Shown: positions 16,125 through 25,830, counted from the stretch's first letter. The stretch: DNA of 64,000 bases from Streptomyces sp. SLBN-118 (GCF_006715635.1 NZ_VFNP01000001.1:2232001-2296000), one strand, 5' to 3'. Numbers and translations: made by a program. Notes: generated from the sequence alone by a model not told the origin.

Positions 16125-16185
16125 CGATGCCAAGTCTGCGCTGATCACGCTGGTGGAGCACGCCCTGATGGCCCGCCTCAAGTAG
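15604..16185 (+). CDS. cvnD1: Conservon small GTPase CvnD1
   Basis: 193 residues. P-loop GGFGVGKTT at about 23-31, switch II GTPGQDRF, and a G4-equivalent position reading ALNGFDG rather than NKxD, as usual for this family. Predicted Ras/Arf-like GTPase of the conservon, partnered by the roadblock protein. GTG start at 15604 inside the 3' end of cvnC1. The protein differs from CvnD2 at only two positions (Ala/Thr in GPDxPII and the final Lys/Arg), and the DNA is almost identical (see repeat). Confidence 0.95.
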   Translation: MDFASSSGGAARSTTSAKIVVAGGFGVGKTTFVGAVSEINPLRTEAVMTSASAGIDDLTHTGDKTTTTVAMDFGRITLDQDLILYLFGTPGQDRFWFMWDDLVRGAIGAVVLVDTRRLADCFPAVDYFENSGLPFVIALNGFDGHQPYNPEEVREALQIGPDAPIITTDARHRADAKSALITLVEHALMARLK

Positions 16186-16219
16186 ACGCCGACATACGGC
16201 AGTTGTCGTAGTTGTGCGT

Positions 16220-16251
16220 GGGCGGGCTGTGTCCTTTGACACGGCCCGCCC
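16220..16251. terminator. Hairpin terminator between the two conservons
   Basis: GGGCGGGCTGTGTC and GACACGGCCCGCCC pair over 14 bp with one G-T/mismatch position and a CTTT loop. It lies 35 nt after the cvnD1 stop. The rest of the 348-bp gap to cvnA2 (16186-16533) shows no gene. Confidence 0.7.
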
Positions 16252-16533
16252 TCGTGTTCATAACGTTTCGACAGAGAATTAAGATGGATTGGCCACCCGG
16301 TGCATCCAGCCGGTGCCACTGTGCTCACATTTGACCCCCAATTTGGCAGGACTCGCTCTTTTTGCCCGTTTTATCCCTGACCTGCACACACGGAATGGCC
16401 GATTCCAACTGTTTGGAACGGGACCCCTCCGCATGCTGGAATTCGACGAACTCCCGAGTAGTAGAGCTCTGAACGAAACACGGCACAGCGTAGGTGCCGA
16501 CGCCGAGAGGTTGTTGGTCGAGTGAGGCGAAGC

Positions 16534-19500
16534 ATGACGAGCTCCGCAGAGCAGCAGGCGCGGGGCAACTTCACCCCGCCGCCGCGCACAGCGGCGTCGC
16601 CTGCGGATGCGCCCGGTCCGTCCCCGGCCACCGGAAGCTCCAGCCGGCTGTCCCCGCGTAACTGGCGAGTGCCCACCCGCCTGAACGCGATCCTGCTCAT
16701 ACCCGTGCTCGTCGGCCTGGTGATGGGCGGCTTCCAGGTCAAGTCGTCCATCGACACCTGGAAAGAGGCGCAGGACGCCGAGAAGACGGCGCTGATCGTG
16801 CGCGCCGCCTCGGAGTACGGCCAGGCGCTCCTCAACGAGCGTGACCTCACGGCGCCGTATCTGCTCGCCAATGACCGCCAGAACGCGAAGGTCACCCAGG
16901 CGTACGCGACCACGGACAACGCCAAGCAGAAGTTCGACGACGCCGTCCAGGATCTGCCCGAGGGGCAGGGCCTGGAGCGCCGTCTGAGCCTGTTCCGGGG
17001 CGTGGAGCCCGAGCTCGCCGACATCCGCAAGCTCGCCTACACCCAGGCCGTCGAGCCCAAGTCCGCGGTCGGCACCGAAGAGAGCTACGTCAAGGTCCAG
17101 CACTCGCTGATGGAGTTCTCCAACGAGCTCGGCCTCGGCACCGGCAACATCACCAGCTACGGCCGTACGGTCTACGCGGTCCAGCTGGCCAAGGCCGCCG
17201 AGTCGCTGCAGCGGTCCATCGGTATGCACCTGCTGATCCGTCCCAGCGAGGACGACACGATCCGCGCGAAGCAGACCATCGCGTTCAACTCGTACAACTA
17301 CCTCGAGCAGATCGCGCTCGCCGAGTACGTCTCCGGCGGTACGCAGGACGACGCCGACAAGCTCGAGCAGATCATGACGGCCAAGGCCGTCGAGGGCGCC
17401 AAGCAGCTCAAGGCCGCCGATCTCAACCCGCCGAAGGACGACAAGGGCTCGGTCCTTGCGGGCATGTCCGCCAAGATCGGCCAGGGGCTCAGCCCCAAGG
17501 AGCTGAAGAAGCTCGACACCACGCCCACAGTCTGGATGGGCGCGGCCACCGCCAAGTTCGACGGCTACACCGAGATCGAGAACGACCTCGTCGACAAGGC
17601 CGTGACCGAGGCCGCCGAGATCTCCGACGACGCCAAGCGCGATGCCATCACCAACGGCGGCATTGTCGTAATCGCCCTGCTCACCGCCTTCATCCTGGCC
17701 GGTCTCATGGCCCGCCAGATGAGCCGCTCGATGCGCCAGCTGCGCACCGCCGCCTTCGGCATCGCCGAGCAGCGTCTGCCGATGCTGGTCGATCAGCTCT
17801 CGCGCACCGAGCCGGGCCGCGTCGACACCCGGGTGCAGCCGATCCCGATCGACAGCCAGGACGAGATCGGCGAAGTCGCCCGCGCCTTCGACCAGGTCCA
17901 CCGGGAAGCCGTGCGACTCGCCGCCGAGCAGGCCATGCTCCGTGGCAACGTCAACGCGATCTTCACCAACCTCTCGCGCCGCAACCAGTCGCTGATCGAG
18001 GGCCAGCTGACCCTGATCACCGACCTGGAGAACAACGAGGCCGACCCCGACCAGCTGGAGAACCTCTTCCGACTGGACCACCTGGCGACCCGTATGCGCC
18101 GCAACGGCGAAAACCTCCTGGTCCTCGCGGGCGAGGAGCCGGGCCGCCGCTGGAACCAGCCGGTGCCGCTCGTCGACGTCCTGCGGGCCGCCTCCTCCGA
18201 GGTGGAGTCGTACGAGCGCATCGAGCTCACCGGTGTCCCGGAGACGGACATCCACGGCCAGGCCGTGACCGACCTCGTGCACCTGCTGGCCGAGCTGCTG
18301 GAGAACGCCACGACGTTCTCCTCGCCGCAGACCAAGGTTCGGGTGACGGCCACCCGTCTCCCCGACGGTCGGGTCATGATCGAGATCCACGACAAGGGCA
18401 TCGGCCTGACCGCCGAGGACTTCGCCGACATCAACCACAAGCTGGCCAACCCGCCGACGGTGGACGCCGCCGTCTCGCAGCGCATGGGCCTGTTCGTGGT
18501 CGGCCGCCTCGCCGACCGGCACGGCATCCGCGTCCAGCTGCGCCCCTCCGGCGAGCAGGCGGGCACCACCTCGCTGGTCATGCTCCCCGACGCCATCACC
18601 CACGGTGGCGGTGGCGAGGCGCTCCCCGATGACGACTTCACGGTCTCCCAGATCATTCCCGAGCAGCAGTCCTTCGAGTACGCCCAGCTCCAGAGCGCGG
18701 CGCCGATGCGTACGGCCGCGGAACTCGGCTTCGACGACTCGCGGTACGAGGAGCAGTCCGAGTCCTCCGCACAGCTCGACCCGGTGGGCCGCTCGCTGAT
18801 ACGCGAGGAGCGCCGTGCGGCGCTGGAGGCGCAGACTCAGGGCGGTGACCGTCCCCTCTTCCGCGACGAGCGGGACTACCCGCAGGAGCAGTACACCTCC
18901 GAGTACGGCCAGGAGTTCCAGGAGCAGGGTTACGCCCAGGACCAGCAGCAGGCGTACGACGGCTACCAGACGCCCGGTGGCTACTCCGAGCACCAGGAGT
19001 ACCAGGAGCACCAGAACGAGCCCACAGGCGCATATGCGGAAGCCGACTACCAGGCTTCACAGGCGGCCGACGGCTCCTACGACGGCCAGTACGACACCGC
19101 ATCCCACCAGGCAGAGTGGTCGGAGCAAGGTACGTACCAGGGTTCGTACGAGCCGGAGTACCGGGCGGAAGCGGAATCTACCCCCGGCGCTCCCGCCAAC
19201 GCCCCCGAGCGCGTAGGCTTCGAGCGTCCCGGGCCCGCTCCGAGCAGCAGTCACGCGGTGACCAACGCCGGTCTGCCGCGGCGCGGCAGCAACCAGCAGC
19301 CGCAGTCCCAGCAGCAGTGGCAGCAGCCCGCCGAGCAGGACCTAGAAGCTCCGCAGAGCGATCAGGCCGAGGCCGCCGGCAACAGCCAGGGCGTCGGCGG
19401 CTCCGAGGACTGGCGCTCGACCAACGACGAGCGCTGGCATCGGGCGGAGAAGCTCCGTGAGCCGAAGGCGGGCGGAGTCACCTCCTCCGGTCTTCCACGG

Positions 19501-19698
19501 CGGATGCCCAAGGCCAATCTCATCGAGGGCACCGCGGAGCAGACGCCCCAGGGCGGCCCCCAGGTCTCCCGCGCCCCGGAGGCCGTGCGCGGCAGGTTGA
19601 GCAACCTGCGGCGCGGCGTCCAGCAGGGACGCAGCGCGGGAACGGACACGAACGGACTGGGCTTCGGCCCGGGCAGTACCTACAACCAGGAGCGTTAG
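16534..19698 (+). CDS. cvnA2: Conservon sensor protein CvnA2
   Basis: 1054 residues. Same plan as CvnA1: TM1 near 49-66, helical NIT-like sensor, TM2 near 374-393, HAMP, helical segment, and HATPase around 565-690 (LLAELLENATTF, HDKGIGL). The C-terminal 350 residues are a disordered tail rich in Gln, Glu and Tyr, unlike the Gly/Pro/Arg tail of CvnA1. The last segment is nonetheless shared with CvnA1 (GGVTSSGLPRRMPKANL, RGRLSNLRRGVQQG). I chose ATG 16534 because GAGGCGAAG precedes it; the GTG 12 nt upstream has no site. Confidence 0.9.
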   Translation: MTSSAEQQARGNFTPPPRTAASPADAPGPSPATGSSSRLSPRNWRVPTRLNAILLIPVLVGLVMGGFQVKSSIDTWKEAQDAEKTALIVRAASEYGQALLNERDLTAPYLLANDRQNAKVTQAYATTDNAKQKFDDAVQDLPEGQGLERRLSLFRGVEPELADIRKLAYTQAVEPKSAVGTEESYVKVQHSLMEFSNELGLGTGNITSYGRTVYAVQLAKAAESLQRSIGMHLLIRPSEDDTIRAKQTIAFNSYNYLEQIALAEYVSGGTQDDADKLEQIMTAKAVEGAKQLKAADLNPPKDDKGSVLAGMSAKIGQGLSPKELKKLDTTPTVWMGAATAKFDGYTEIENDLVDKAVTEAAEISDDAKRDAITNGGIVVIALLTAFILAGLMARQMSRSMRQLRTAAFGIAEQRLPMLVDQLSRTEPGRVDTRVQPIPIDSQDEIGEVARAFDQVHREAVRLAAEQAMLRGNVNAIFTNLSRRNQSLIEGQLTLITDLENNEADPDQLENLFRLDHLATRMRRNGENLLVLAGEEPGRRWNQPVPLVDVLRAASSEVESYERIELTGVPETDIHGQAVTDLVHLLAELLENATTFSSPQTKVRVTATRLPDGRVMIEIHDKGIGLTAEDFADINHKLANPPTVDAAVSQRMGLFVVGRLADRHGIRVQLRPSGEQAGTTSLVMLPDAITHGGGGEALPDDDFTVSQIIPEQQSFEYAQLQSAAPMRTAAELGFDDSRYEEQSESSAQLDPVGRSLIREERRAALEAQTQGGDRPLFRDERDYPQEQYTSEYGQEFQEQGYAQDQQQAYDGYQTPGGYSEHQEYQEHQNEPTGAYAEADYQASQAADGSYDGQYDTASHQAEWSEQGTYQGSYEPEYRAEAESTPGAPANAPERVGFERPGPAPSSSHAVTNAGLPRRGSNQQPQSQQQWQQPAEQDLEAPQSDQAEAAGNSQGVGGSEDWRSTNDERWHRAEKLREPKAGGVTSSGLPRRMPKANLIEGTAEQTPQGGPQVSRAPEAVRGRLSNLRRGVQQGRSAGTDTNGLGFGPGSTYNQER

Positions 19699-19699
19699 T

Positions 19700-20122
19700 G
19701 TGAGCCCGATGAGCCAGGCGGCGCAGAATCTGAACTGGTTGATCACCAACTTCGTGGACAACACCCCCGGGGTGTCCCACACCGTGGTGGTCTCCGCCGA
19801 CGGACTCCTGCTGGCGATGTCCGAGGGTTTCCCGAGGGACCGAGCCGATCAGCTGGCGGCAGTGGCCTCCGGTCTGACCTCGCTGACCGCGGGGGCGTCA
19901 AGGATTTTCGAAGGCGGTGCGGTCAACCAGACGGTGGTGGAGATGGAACGGGGCTTCCTCTTCATCATGTCCATCTCCGACGGTTCCTCGCTGGCTGTTC
20001 TCGCACACCCCGAGGCCGACATCGGTCTGGTGGGTTACGAGATGGCTCTGCTGGTGGACCGTGCGGGGAGCGTTTTGACGCCGGACCTCCGTGCGGAGCT
20101 CCAGGGAAGTCTTCTCAACTAA
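19700..20122 (+). CDS. cvnB2: Conservon roadblock/LC7 protein CvnB2
   Basis: 140 residues. It differs from CvnB1 at only a handful of positions (for example GGAVNQ for GGPVSQ, HPEAD for HPECD). GTG 19700 is preceded by AGGAG with a 7-nt spacer, so the start is well supported. It begins one base after the cvnA2 stop. Expected to be the GAP-like or scaffold partner of CvnD2. Confidence 0.92.
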   Translation: MSPMSQAAQNLNWLITNFVDNTPGVSHTVVVSADGLLLAMSEGFPRDRADQLAAVASGLTSLTAGASRIFEGGAVNQTVVEMERGFLFIMSISDGSSLAVLAHPEADIGLVGYEMALLVDRAGSVLTPDLRAELQGSLLN

Positions 20123-20218
20123 CAGTCAGACAGTGCGTTTCACGCCACCGCACCATAGGGTGCGGTGGCGCGGCTCCACAGGGACAGGGACCGGCGACCG
20201 GCAGTCGGAGGAGGAAAC

Positions 20219-20788
20219 GTGGCAACACCACCGGGCGGACGCCCTTATGACGATGCTCACCAAACGCCGGGTGATCACTCTCAGAACCGTTTCAACTTTC
20301 CTTCCACGCCGAGCAGACAGGGCGCCCAGCAGCCCTACCAGCAGCCGCAGTCGCCGTACGACCCCTCGTACAACCAGCCGCCGCAGCCGCGCATTCAGCC
20401 GGTACAGCCCCGTCGGGCACCGGAAGGCGCACCGGCGCAGGGCACGCACAACCCGTTGGTGCGGCCGTACGCCATGACCGGCGGCCGGACCCGGCCGCGC
20501 TACCAGCTCGCCATCGAGGCACTGGTCAGCACCACGGCCGATCCGTCGAGGCTGCAAGGGCAGTTGCCCGAGCACCAGCGGATCTGCCGGCTGTGCATCG
20601 AGATCAAGTCGGTCGCGGAGATCTCGGCACTTCTCACCATCCCCCTCGGCGTTGCCCGTATCCTCGTCGCCGACCTGGCGGAGGCCGGACTTGTCGCCAT
20701 CCACCAGCCCGGCGGCGACGAGTCCGCCGGCGGCCAGCCAGATGTGACACTGCTCGAAAGGGTGCTCAGTGGACTTCGCAAGCTCTAG
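20219..20788 (+). CDS. cvnC2: Conservon DUF742 protein CvnC2
   Basis: 189 residues. The DUF742 core matches CvnC1, but a longer N-terminal tail of about 85 residues is rich in Gln, Pro and Tyr (QQPYQQPQSPYDPSYNQPPQ). GTG 20219 has a near-perfect GGAGGAGGAAAC ribosome-binding site; an upstream in-frame ATG at 20165 is rejected on that ground. It overlaps cvnD2 by 20 bp, exactly as in conservon 1. The tail is the main difference between the two C proteins and could set partner specificity (inference). Confidence 0.92.
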   Translation: MATPPGGRPYDDAHQTPGDHSQNRFNFPSTPSRQGAQQPYQQPQSPYDPSYNQPPQPRIQPVQPRRAPEGAPAQGTHNPLVRPYAMTGGRTRPRYQLAIEALVSTTADPSRLQGQLPEHQRICRLCIEIKSVAEISALLTIPLGVARILVADLAEAGLVAIHQPGGDESAGGQPDVTLLERVLSGLRKL

Positions 20789-21289
20789 CGGCGGTGCAGC
20801 CCGCTCAACCACCAGCGCGAAGATCGTGGTGGCGGGCGGCTTCGGCGTGGGCAAGACCACGTTCGTCGGCGCCGTCTCGGAGATCAACCCGCTGCGTACC
20901 GAAGCCGTCATGACCAGCGCGTCCGCGGGCATCGACGACCTCACCCACACCGGAGACAAGACCACCACCACGGTGGCCATGGACTTCGGCCGCATCACCC
21001 TGGACCAGGACCTGATCCTGTACCTGTTCGGCACACCCGGACAGGACCGCTTCTGGTTCATGTGGGACGACCTCGTCCGCGGCGCCATCGGCGCCGTCGT
21101 CCTCGTCGACACACGCCGACTCGCCGACTGCTTCCCCGCAGTCGACTACTTCGAGAACAGCGGCCTGCCCTTCGTCATCGCCCTCAACGGCTTCGACGGA
21201 CACCAGCCCTACAACCCCGAAGAAGTACGCGAGGCACTCCAGATCGGCCCGGACACCCCGATCATCACGACGGACGCCCGGCATCGGGC
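20742..21289 (+). repeat. Near-identical DNA block shared by cvnD1 and cvnD2 (copy 2)
   Basis: Second copy of the block described at 15577-16124, offset by 5165 bp. It includes the cvnC2 tail and nearly all of cvnD2. Confidence 0.85.
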
Positions 21290-21350
21290 GGACGCGAAGA
21301 GCGCGCTCATCACCCTGGTTGAGCACGCCCTGATGGCGCGCCTGCGGTAA
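20769..21350 (+). CDS. cvnD2: Conservon small GTPase CvnD2
   Basis: 193 residues, near-identical to CvnD1, with P-loop GGFGVGKTT and GTPGQDRF. GTG start within cvnC2. Because CvnD1 and CvnD2 are practically the same protein, any specificity of the two conservons must come from A, C or expression rather than from the GTPase. It ends 36 bp before a strong terminator that separates it from convergent accE. Confidence 0.95.
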   Translation: MDFASSSGGAARSTTSAKIVVAGGFGVGKTTFVGAVSEINPLRTEAVMTSASAGIDDLTHTGDKTTTTVAMDFGRITLDQDLILYLFGTPGQDRFWFMWDDLVRGAIGAVVLVDTRRLADCFPAVDYFENSGLPFVIALNGFDGHQPYNPEEVREALQIGPDTPIITTDARHRADAKSALITLVEHALMARLR

Positions 21351-21386
21351 GCCGGTTACCGCGGTCGCCTGTCTGTCTCTGTGGGG

Positions 21387-21420
21387 AAGCCCCCGCGCTC
21401 CTTCGGGAGGGCGGGGGCTT
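21387..21420. terminator. Bidirectional terminator between cvnD2 and accE
   Basis: AAGCCCCCGC and GCGGGGGCTT (10 bp) enclose a second small stem (CTCC/GGAG). The stem is followed by TTCTC on the plus strand. Confidence 0.75.
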
Positions 21421-21535
21421 TCTCATATCCGGGGCTCCGGCCCCCCGTAGGGGGAGGGGAAGGTGGGGAAAAGGCTGCGGCCCCGCCCACCAACACGGTG
21501 GTCGGAGCCGCAGAAGGCCTCTGGAGGGCCGGGCG

Positions 21536-21754
21536 TCAGCCCTGCCAGCTGTGGGACGGCTGGAAGCCGCGCTGGCGCTCCAGGCGCCGCCAGCCGGCCG
21601 TGGAGCTGCCACGGTGCGCGGCCGGAGCCTCGGGCTGCGTGGCCGCACGCGCGAGCAGCACCGCGGTGATCGCGGCCAGCTCCTCGGGGTCGGCGTGACC
21701 CTTCTCGACGCGCAGCAGAGAGGAGGACAGGGGGTTCTCGGCGGAAGTACTCAT
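21536..21754 (-). CDS. accE: Acyl-CoA carboxylase epsilon subunit
   Basis: 72 residues. The N-terminal half VEKGHADPEELAAITAVLLA is the signature of AccE/PccE epsilon subunits, which raise the activity of actinobacterial acyl-CoA carboxylases. It is followed by a variable linker and ends in a Trp-containing tail (SHSWQG). Encoded 28 bp downstream of accB, as in S. coelicolor. Confidence 0.88.
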   Translation of the reverse strand: MSTSAENPLSSSLLRVEKGHADPEELAAITAVLLARAATQPEAPAAHRGSSTAGWRRLERQRGFQPSHSWQG

Positions 21755-21782
21755 GGGCGATCAAGCTCCAGTCTTCGCAGGG

Positions 21783-23366
21783 TCACTGCGGGGGGTTGCC
21801 GTGTTTGCGGGAGGGCAGGTCGGCGTGCTTGGTGCGGAGCATGGCGAGGGATGCGATCAGCACCCCGCGGGTCTCGGCCGGGTCGATGACGTCGTCGACC
21901 AGACCGCGCTCGGCGGCGTAGTAGGGGTGCATCAGCTCGGCCTTGTACTCCTTGACCATGCGCACCCGCATCGCCTCGGGGTCCTCGGCATCGGCGATCT
22001 GCCGGCGGAAGATGACATTGGCGGCACCCTCGGCGCCCATCACCGCGATCTCGTTCGTCGGCCACGCGTAGGTCAGGTCCGCGCCGATGGACTGGGAGTC
22101 CATCACGATGTACGCCCCGCCGTACGCCTTGCGCAGGATCAGCGAAATACGCGGCACCGTGGCATTGCAGTACGCGTACAGCAGCTTGGCGCCGTGCCGG
22201 ATGATCCCGCCGTGCTCCTGGTCCACCCCCGGCAAGAAGCCGGGCACGTCCAGCAGCGTAATGATCGGGATGTTGAAGGCGTCGCACATCTGCACGAACC
22301 GGGCCGCCTTCTCGGAGGCCTCGATGTCCAGCACCCCCGCCAGCGACTGCGGCTGGTTGGCCACGATGCCCACCACCTGCCCGTCCAGGCGGGCCAGGGC
22401 GCAGATGATGTTGCGGGCCCAGCGTTCGTGGATCTCCAGGTAGTCGCCGTCGTCGACGAGCTCCTCGATCACCTTGTGCATGTCGTAGGGCCGGTTGCCG
22501 TCCGCGGGAACCAGGTCCAGCAGCGCCTCGCCACGCCGGTCCGCGGGGTCCTCGGCCGCGACGGACGGCGGGTTCTCCCGGTTGTTGGACGGCAGCATCG
22601 CCAGCAGGTAGCGCACCTCGGCGATGCAGGTCTCCTCGTCGTCGTACGCGAAGTGCGCGACACCCGAGGTCTCGGCGTGCACGTCCGCGCCGCCCAGCCC
22701 GTTCTGCGTGATCTCCTCGCCGGTCACCGCCTTGACCACATCCGGGCCGGTGATGAACATCTGCGAGGTCTCCCGCACCATGAACACAAAGTCGGTCAGC
22801 GCCGGACTGTAGGCAGCCCCGCCCGCGCACGGGCCGAGCATCACCGAGATCTGCGGAATCACCCCCGACGCGCGGGTGTTGCGCTGGAAGATGCCTCCGT
22901 ACCCGGCCAGCGCCGAGACACCCTCCTGGATCCGGGCCCCCGCGCCGTCGTTCAGCGACACCAGCGGCGCACCCGCCGAGATCGCCATGTCCATAATCTT
23001 GTGGATCTTCGTCGCATGAGCCTCACCCAGCGCCCCGCCGAAAATCCGGAAATCATGCGCGTACACGAACACCGTGCGGCCCTCGACCGTGCCCCACCCG
23101 GTGATCACACCATCCGTGTACGGCTTCTTCGCCTCCAGACCGAACCCCGTCGCCCGATGCCGGCGCAACTGCTCGACCTCATGGAACGACCCCTCATCCA
23201 GCAGCAGCCCGATCCGCTCCCGCGCCGTCAGCTTGCCCTTCGCATGCTGCGCCTCGGTCGCCCTCTCACTCGGCCCACGACGGGCCTCCTCACGAAGGGC
23301 ATGCAGCTCCGCCACACGTCCCCGGGCGTCACTCGGCTCGCTGGTGGTCTCGTCCAAAACGGTCAT
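21783..23366 (-). CDS. accB: Acetyl/propionyl-CoA carboxylase beta (carboxyltransferase) subunit
   Basis: 527 residues of the crotonase-like biotin-dependent carboxyltransferase. Both halves are visible: SLNDGAGARIQEGVSALAGY (N-domain oxyanion region), LGPCAGGAAYSPALTDFV, and in the C-domain DVPGFLPGVDQEHGGIIRHG and AYGGAYIVMDSQSIG. With a biotinylated alpha subunit (encoded elsewhere) it makes malonyl-CoA or methylmalonyl-CoA for fatty acids and polyketides. It is paired with accE, which supports the AccB rather than the decarboxylase assignment. The start is ATG 23366. A long open frame on the opposite strand is a shadow. Confidence 0.93.
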   Translation of the reverse strand: MTVLDETTSEPSDARGRVAELHALREEARRGPSERATEAQHAKGKLTARERIGLLLDEGSFHEVEQLRRHRATGFGLEAKKPYTDGVITGWGTVEGRTVFVYAHDFRIFGGALGEAHATKIHKIMDMAISAGAPLVSLNDGAGARIQEGVSALAGYGGIFQRNTRASGVIPQISVMLGPCAGGAAYSPALTDFVFMVRETSQMFITGPDVVKAVTGEEITQNGLGGADVHAETSGVAHFAYDDEETCIAEVRYLLAMLPSNNRENPPSVAAEDPADRRGEALLDLVPADGNRPYDMHKVIEELVDDGDYLEIHERWARNIICALARLDGQVVGIVANQPQSLAGVLDIEASEKAARFVQMCDAFNIPIITLLDVPGFLPGVDQEHGGIIRHGAKLLYAYCNATVPRISLILRKAYGGAYIVMDSQSIGADLTYAWPTNEIAVMGAEGAANVIFRRQIADAEDPEAMRVRMVKEYKAELMHPYYAAERGLVDDVIDPAETRGVLIASLAMLRTKHADLPSRKHGNPPQ

Positions 23367-23520
23367 GCATCGACCCTACGGATCCGACCAAGAAAACAGT
23401 CCCGTCGACTCCACACAGTCTCCGGAGCGTTCTCCTGTCACCACCTGACAGAACACTTGCCCACTGCAGCCCTAGTACCAGCCGAGTGCCACCAAGCTTT
23501 GTGGAGGTTCAACAAGGCGT

Positions 23521-25830
23521 TCACCTGAGAGCCACTTCACAGTGATGGGTGGCTCCAGCGGTGCCCCCGCTGATCCGCAGCCGCAGCGAGCTTCCGGTGG
23601 CGAGGACTTCGATCGACGCGTCCTTGCTGGTCACCTTACGCACCGGGTGGTGCCAGGTGATCTCCAGCGGCACTCCCGTGCGCGGCGGCTCGCTGAAATG
23701 AAGGCTCGCTGTGTGCCGATTACTCCGAACGAGGGCACTCGCCGGTGCCTTCAGAGTGAGCGGGCCCACCGTACCGGGCTGCCAGAAGTTCGCCGCGGTC
23801 AGTCCCAGGGAGCGGACGGCGACGGCCTGGCAAGCCCCGCTGTTGGCGAGGATCCGCAGCCATCCCTCGTCCCGGGCGCGGGCGGCGAGTACCCGGTGTC
23901 CCGCCCCGGGCATCAGCAGATACGCGTACGAGGCGTCCACCGGGTCCGTCCCGTGGTCGAGCCAGAGGGTCTGGTAGAGGCGGGTGGCACGCCGGGTCGA
24001 GCTGGTGGTGTTGATGTCGCTCCAGGCTCCGGTGCGCTCCTCGCGCAGGGTGCACAGTCGCTGCATGCCGCCCGGGAAGACCCAGCCGCCGTGGCCTTCG
24101 AGGTGGGCCCAGCCGCGGCCGATGGTGAGCCTGCTCGTGCCGTCGGCGCCGAGGTTGCGGTTGTCGACGATCGTCTCGACGGGTACGCCGTCAGTGCTGG
24201 TGATTCCGGCGCCCAGGCAGATGACCGCGTCCGCGACGCAGAACCAGGACTTGCGGGCCACAAGGGTGGAACCGAGGCCAAGCAGGTGCTGGCCGACGGC
24301 CGCGAACTCGCCGTCGCTCGCCCCGCCGACCCACTGCGCGACGGGCTTGGGTTCGCCCCATTCGCCACCCGCCCGGTCGGCAAGTCGCTTGGTCGACACT
24401 GTCGTTCCGGGCAGCCGGTAGAAGTCGACGGTGGGCCAGAACCAGTCGGTGTACTGGCCGCCGTTGTCCGGAGTCCACCAGTAGGTCATTCCGGCGCCGG
24501 TGTGCCAGCCCCGCGGATTCTCGCCGTTGCCGCACTCGTAGTACGCGATCCGCTCCGAGGCCATGGCGATGTTCGCGGCCCAGCCGGGCCGGCGGTGCAC
24601 GGCCCGGTCCATGGAGGCGAAGAGCTGATGGCCGACCGGCTCGGGCGCCGCGGCCACGGGCGCGGCAGCGACCGCGTGCAGCCGGGCGAGGTCGGCGACG
24701 CCGAACTGCCCGGCGGTGAGGACCGGGGTGGTGGTGTCCCGCTCGATCCAGCCCTTGATCCGGGCGTGCCACCTGTCCCGCTCGGCCGCCGAGGCCCCGC
24801 CCGCGAGCAGCGCGATCGCGGCGATGACCCCCTGTCCGTGGAAGTGGTCGCTGCGCATGATCCCGCGGTCGTCGCTCTTGAGGTAACCCCTGCTGATGGC
24901 CCGGCCGTTGACGCTGTCCATCATCAGCCCGTCGTGGATCAGCGGCGCGTACGCGTGCTCGACGCTGTCCAGGATGATCTGCCGGCCCGGGTCGGTGACG
25001 GCCCAGGCCGAGCCCGCGAGCAGGGCGAAGAGGCGGCCGAGACCGTCCAGCAGGACCTGTCCGTACGTGCCGGAGTAGGCGACCCAGGTGTGCTGGACGA
25101 ACGAGCCGTCGGCGTAGAGGCCGTCGCCCTTGGTGGCGTAGGGGAAGACGGGCGAGAGGGCGTCCCTGGCGAGGGCGATCTTGGCCGGGTTCCTGCCGAG
25201 GACGCCGCGCAGCGCGACGGAGCGGCACAGGTCGACGCGGTTGGCGCCGGTGGAGGTGCCGCTGTAGTCGCCGAGCGCCGCGTCGGAGACGAAGTGGTCG
25301 AGGGTCGCGAATGCGGCCTCGCGCTGTGCGGCGGTGAGCCGATCGTGCAGGACGGCGACGCTGTCCATGAGGAGGCGGGGACTGCCTATCTGCCATTCCC
25401 ACCAGTTGCCGTAGCGGGTGGTGGAAGGGTTGTAGATCTTCGCCGCGAGATGGTCGAGGCCGCGGACGATGTCGGCGAGGAGTCCCGGGTCTTCTGTGAG
25501 CCCGGTGCCCTGTTGTGCGTACGCCTGGGTCATGGTCCACAGGCGGCTGTAGCTCTGGGTGATCCCGGAGGGCGGGTCGAAGGGGTAGCCGGGCCACAGG
25601 GAAGTGTCGCCGGGGGCCATCGAGGCACGGAATCCGGCGGCGAGCCGTCCGGTCTCGGCAAGGCGGGAGGCGTAGGGCTCGGCGGTCGGGTCGTAGCCGG
25701 TACCGAGGCTGATGTCCAGCCAGCGCTGCCGGAGAGTCTCGTACGGATCGTCGGCCAAGGCGGGTCCGGGGGAGGCGAGGATGAGTGCGCTCGCCGACAT
25801 CATCCCGAGAACGCTACGGCGTGACCACAC
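23521..25830 (-). CDS. Secreted polysaccharide lyase family 8 (hyaluronate/chondroitin/xanthan lyase type)
   Basis: 769 residues. N-terminus VWSRRSVLGMMSASALILAS is a Tat-like signal peptide (RR motif, hydrophobic core, cleavage near ALA-DD). An alpha/alpha toroid contains NWWEWQIG near residue 145 and SFVQHTWVAYSGTYGQ near 245-260, which hold the PL8 catalytic Asn, His and Tyr. The super-beta sandwich follows, then the C-terminal beta domain. It cleaves uronic-acid polysaccharides by beta-elimination; whether the substrate is hyaluronan, chondroitin or xanthan is not visible. GTG 25830 has GGAGG upstream. It follows GH101 in the same direction with a hairpin between. Confidence 0.88.
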   Translation of the reverse strand: MWSRRSVLGMMSASALILASPGPALADDPYETLRQRWLDISLGTGYDPTAEPYASRLAETGRLAAGFRASMAPGDTSLWPGYPFDPPSGITQSYSRLWTMTQAYAQQGTGLTEDPGLLADIVRGLDHLAAKIYNPSTTRYGNWWEWQIGSPRLLMDSVAVLHDRLTAAQREAAFATLDHFVSDAALGDYSGTSTGANRVDLCRSVALRGVLGRNPAKIALARDALSPVFPYATKGDGLYADGSFVQHTWVAYSGTYGQVLLDGLGRLFALLAGSAWAVTDPGRQIILDSVEHAYAPLIHDGLMMDSVNGRAISRGYLKSDDRGIMRSDHFHGQGVIAAIALLAGGASAAERDRWHARIKGWIERDTTTPVLTAGQFGVADLARLHAVAAAPVAAAPEPVGHQLFASMDRAVHRRPGWAANIAMASERIAYYECGNGENPRGWHTGAGMTYWWTPDNGGQYTDWFWPTVDFYRLPGTTVSTKRLADRAGGEWGEPKPVAQWVGGASDGEFAAVGQHLLGLGSTLVARKSWFCVADAVICLGAGITSTDGVPVETIVDNRNLGADGTSRLTIGRGWAHLEGHGGWVFPGGMQRLCTLREERTGAWSDINTTSSTRRATRLYQTLWLDHGTDPVDASYAYLLMPGAGHRVLAARARDEGWLRILANSGACQAVAVRSLGLTAANFWQPGTVGPLTLKAPASALVRSNRHTASLHFSEPPRTGVPLEITWHHPVRKVTSKDASIEVLATGSSLRLRISGGTAGATHHCEVALR

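Noticed and set aside
21753..23528. Long open frame opposite accB
   Set aside because: It lies fully antisense to accB, whose motifs are unmistakable; a mirror frame is expected in GC-rich DNA with biased third positions.
23542..25824. Long open frame opposite the PL8 lyase
   Set aside because: Antisense shadow with no recognisable domain; PL8 on the other strand has a signal peptide, catalytic motifs and a ribosome-binding site.
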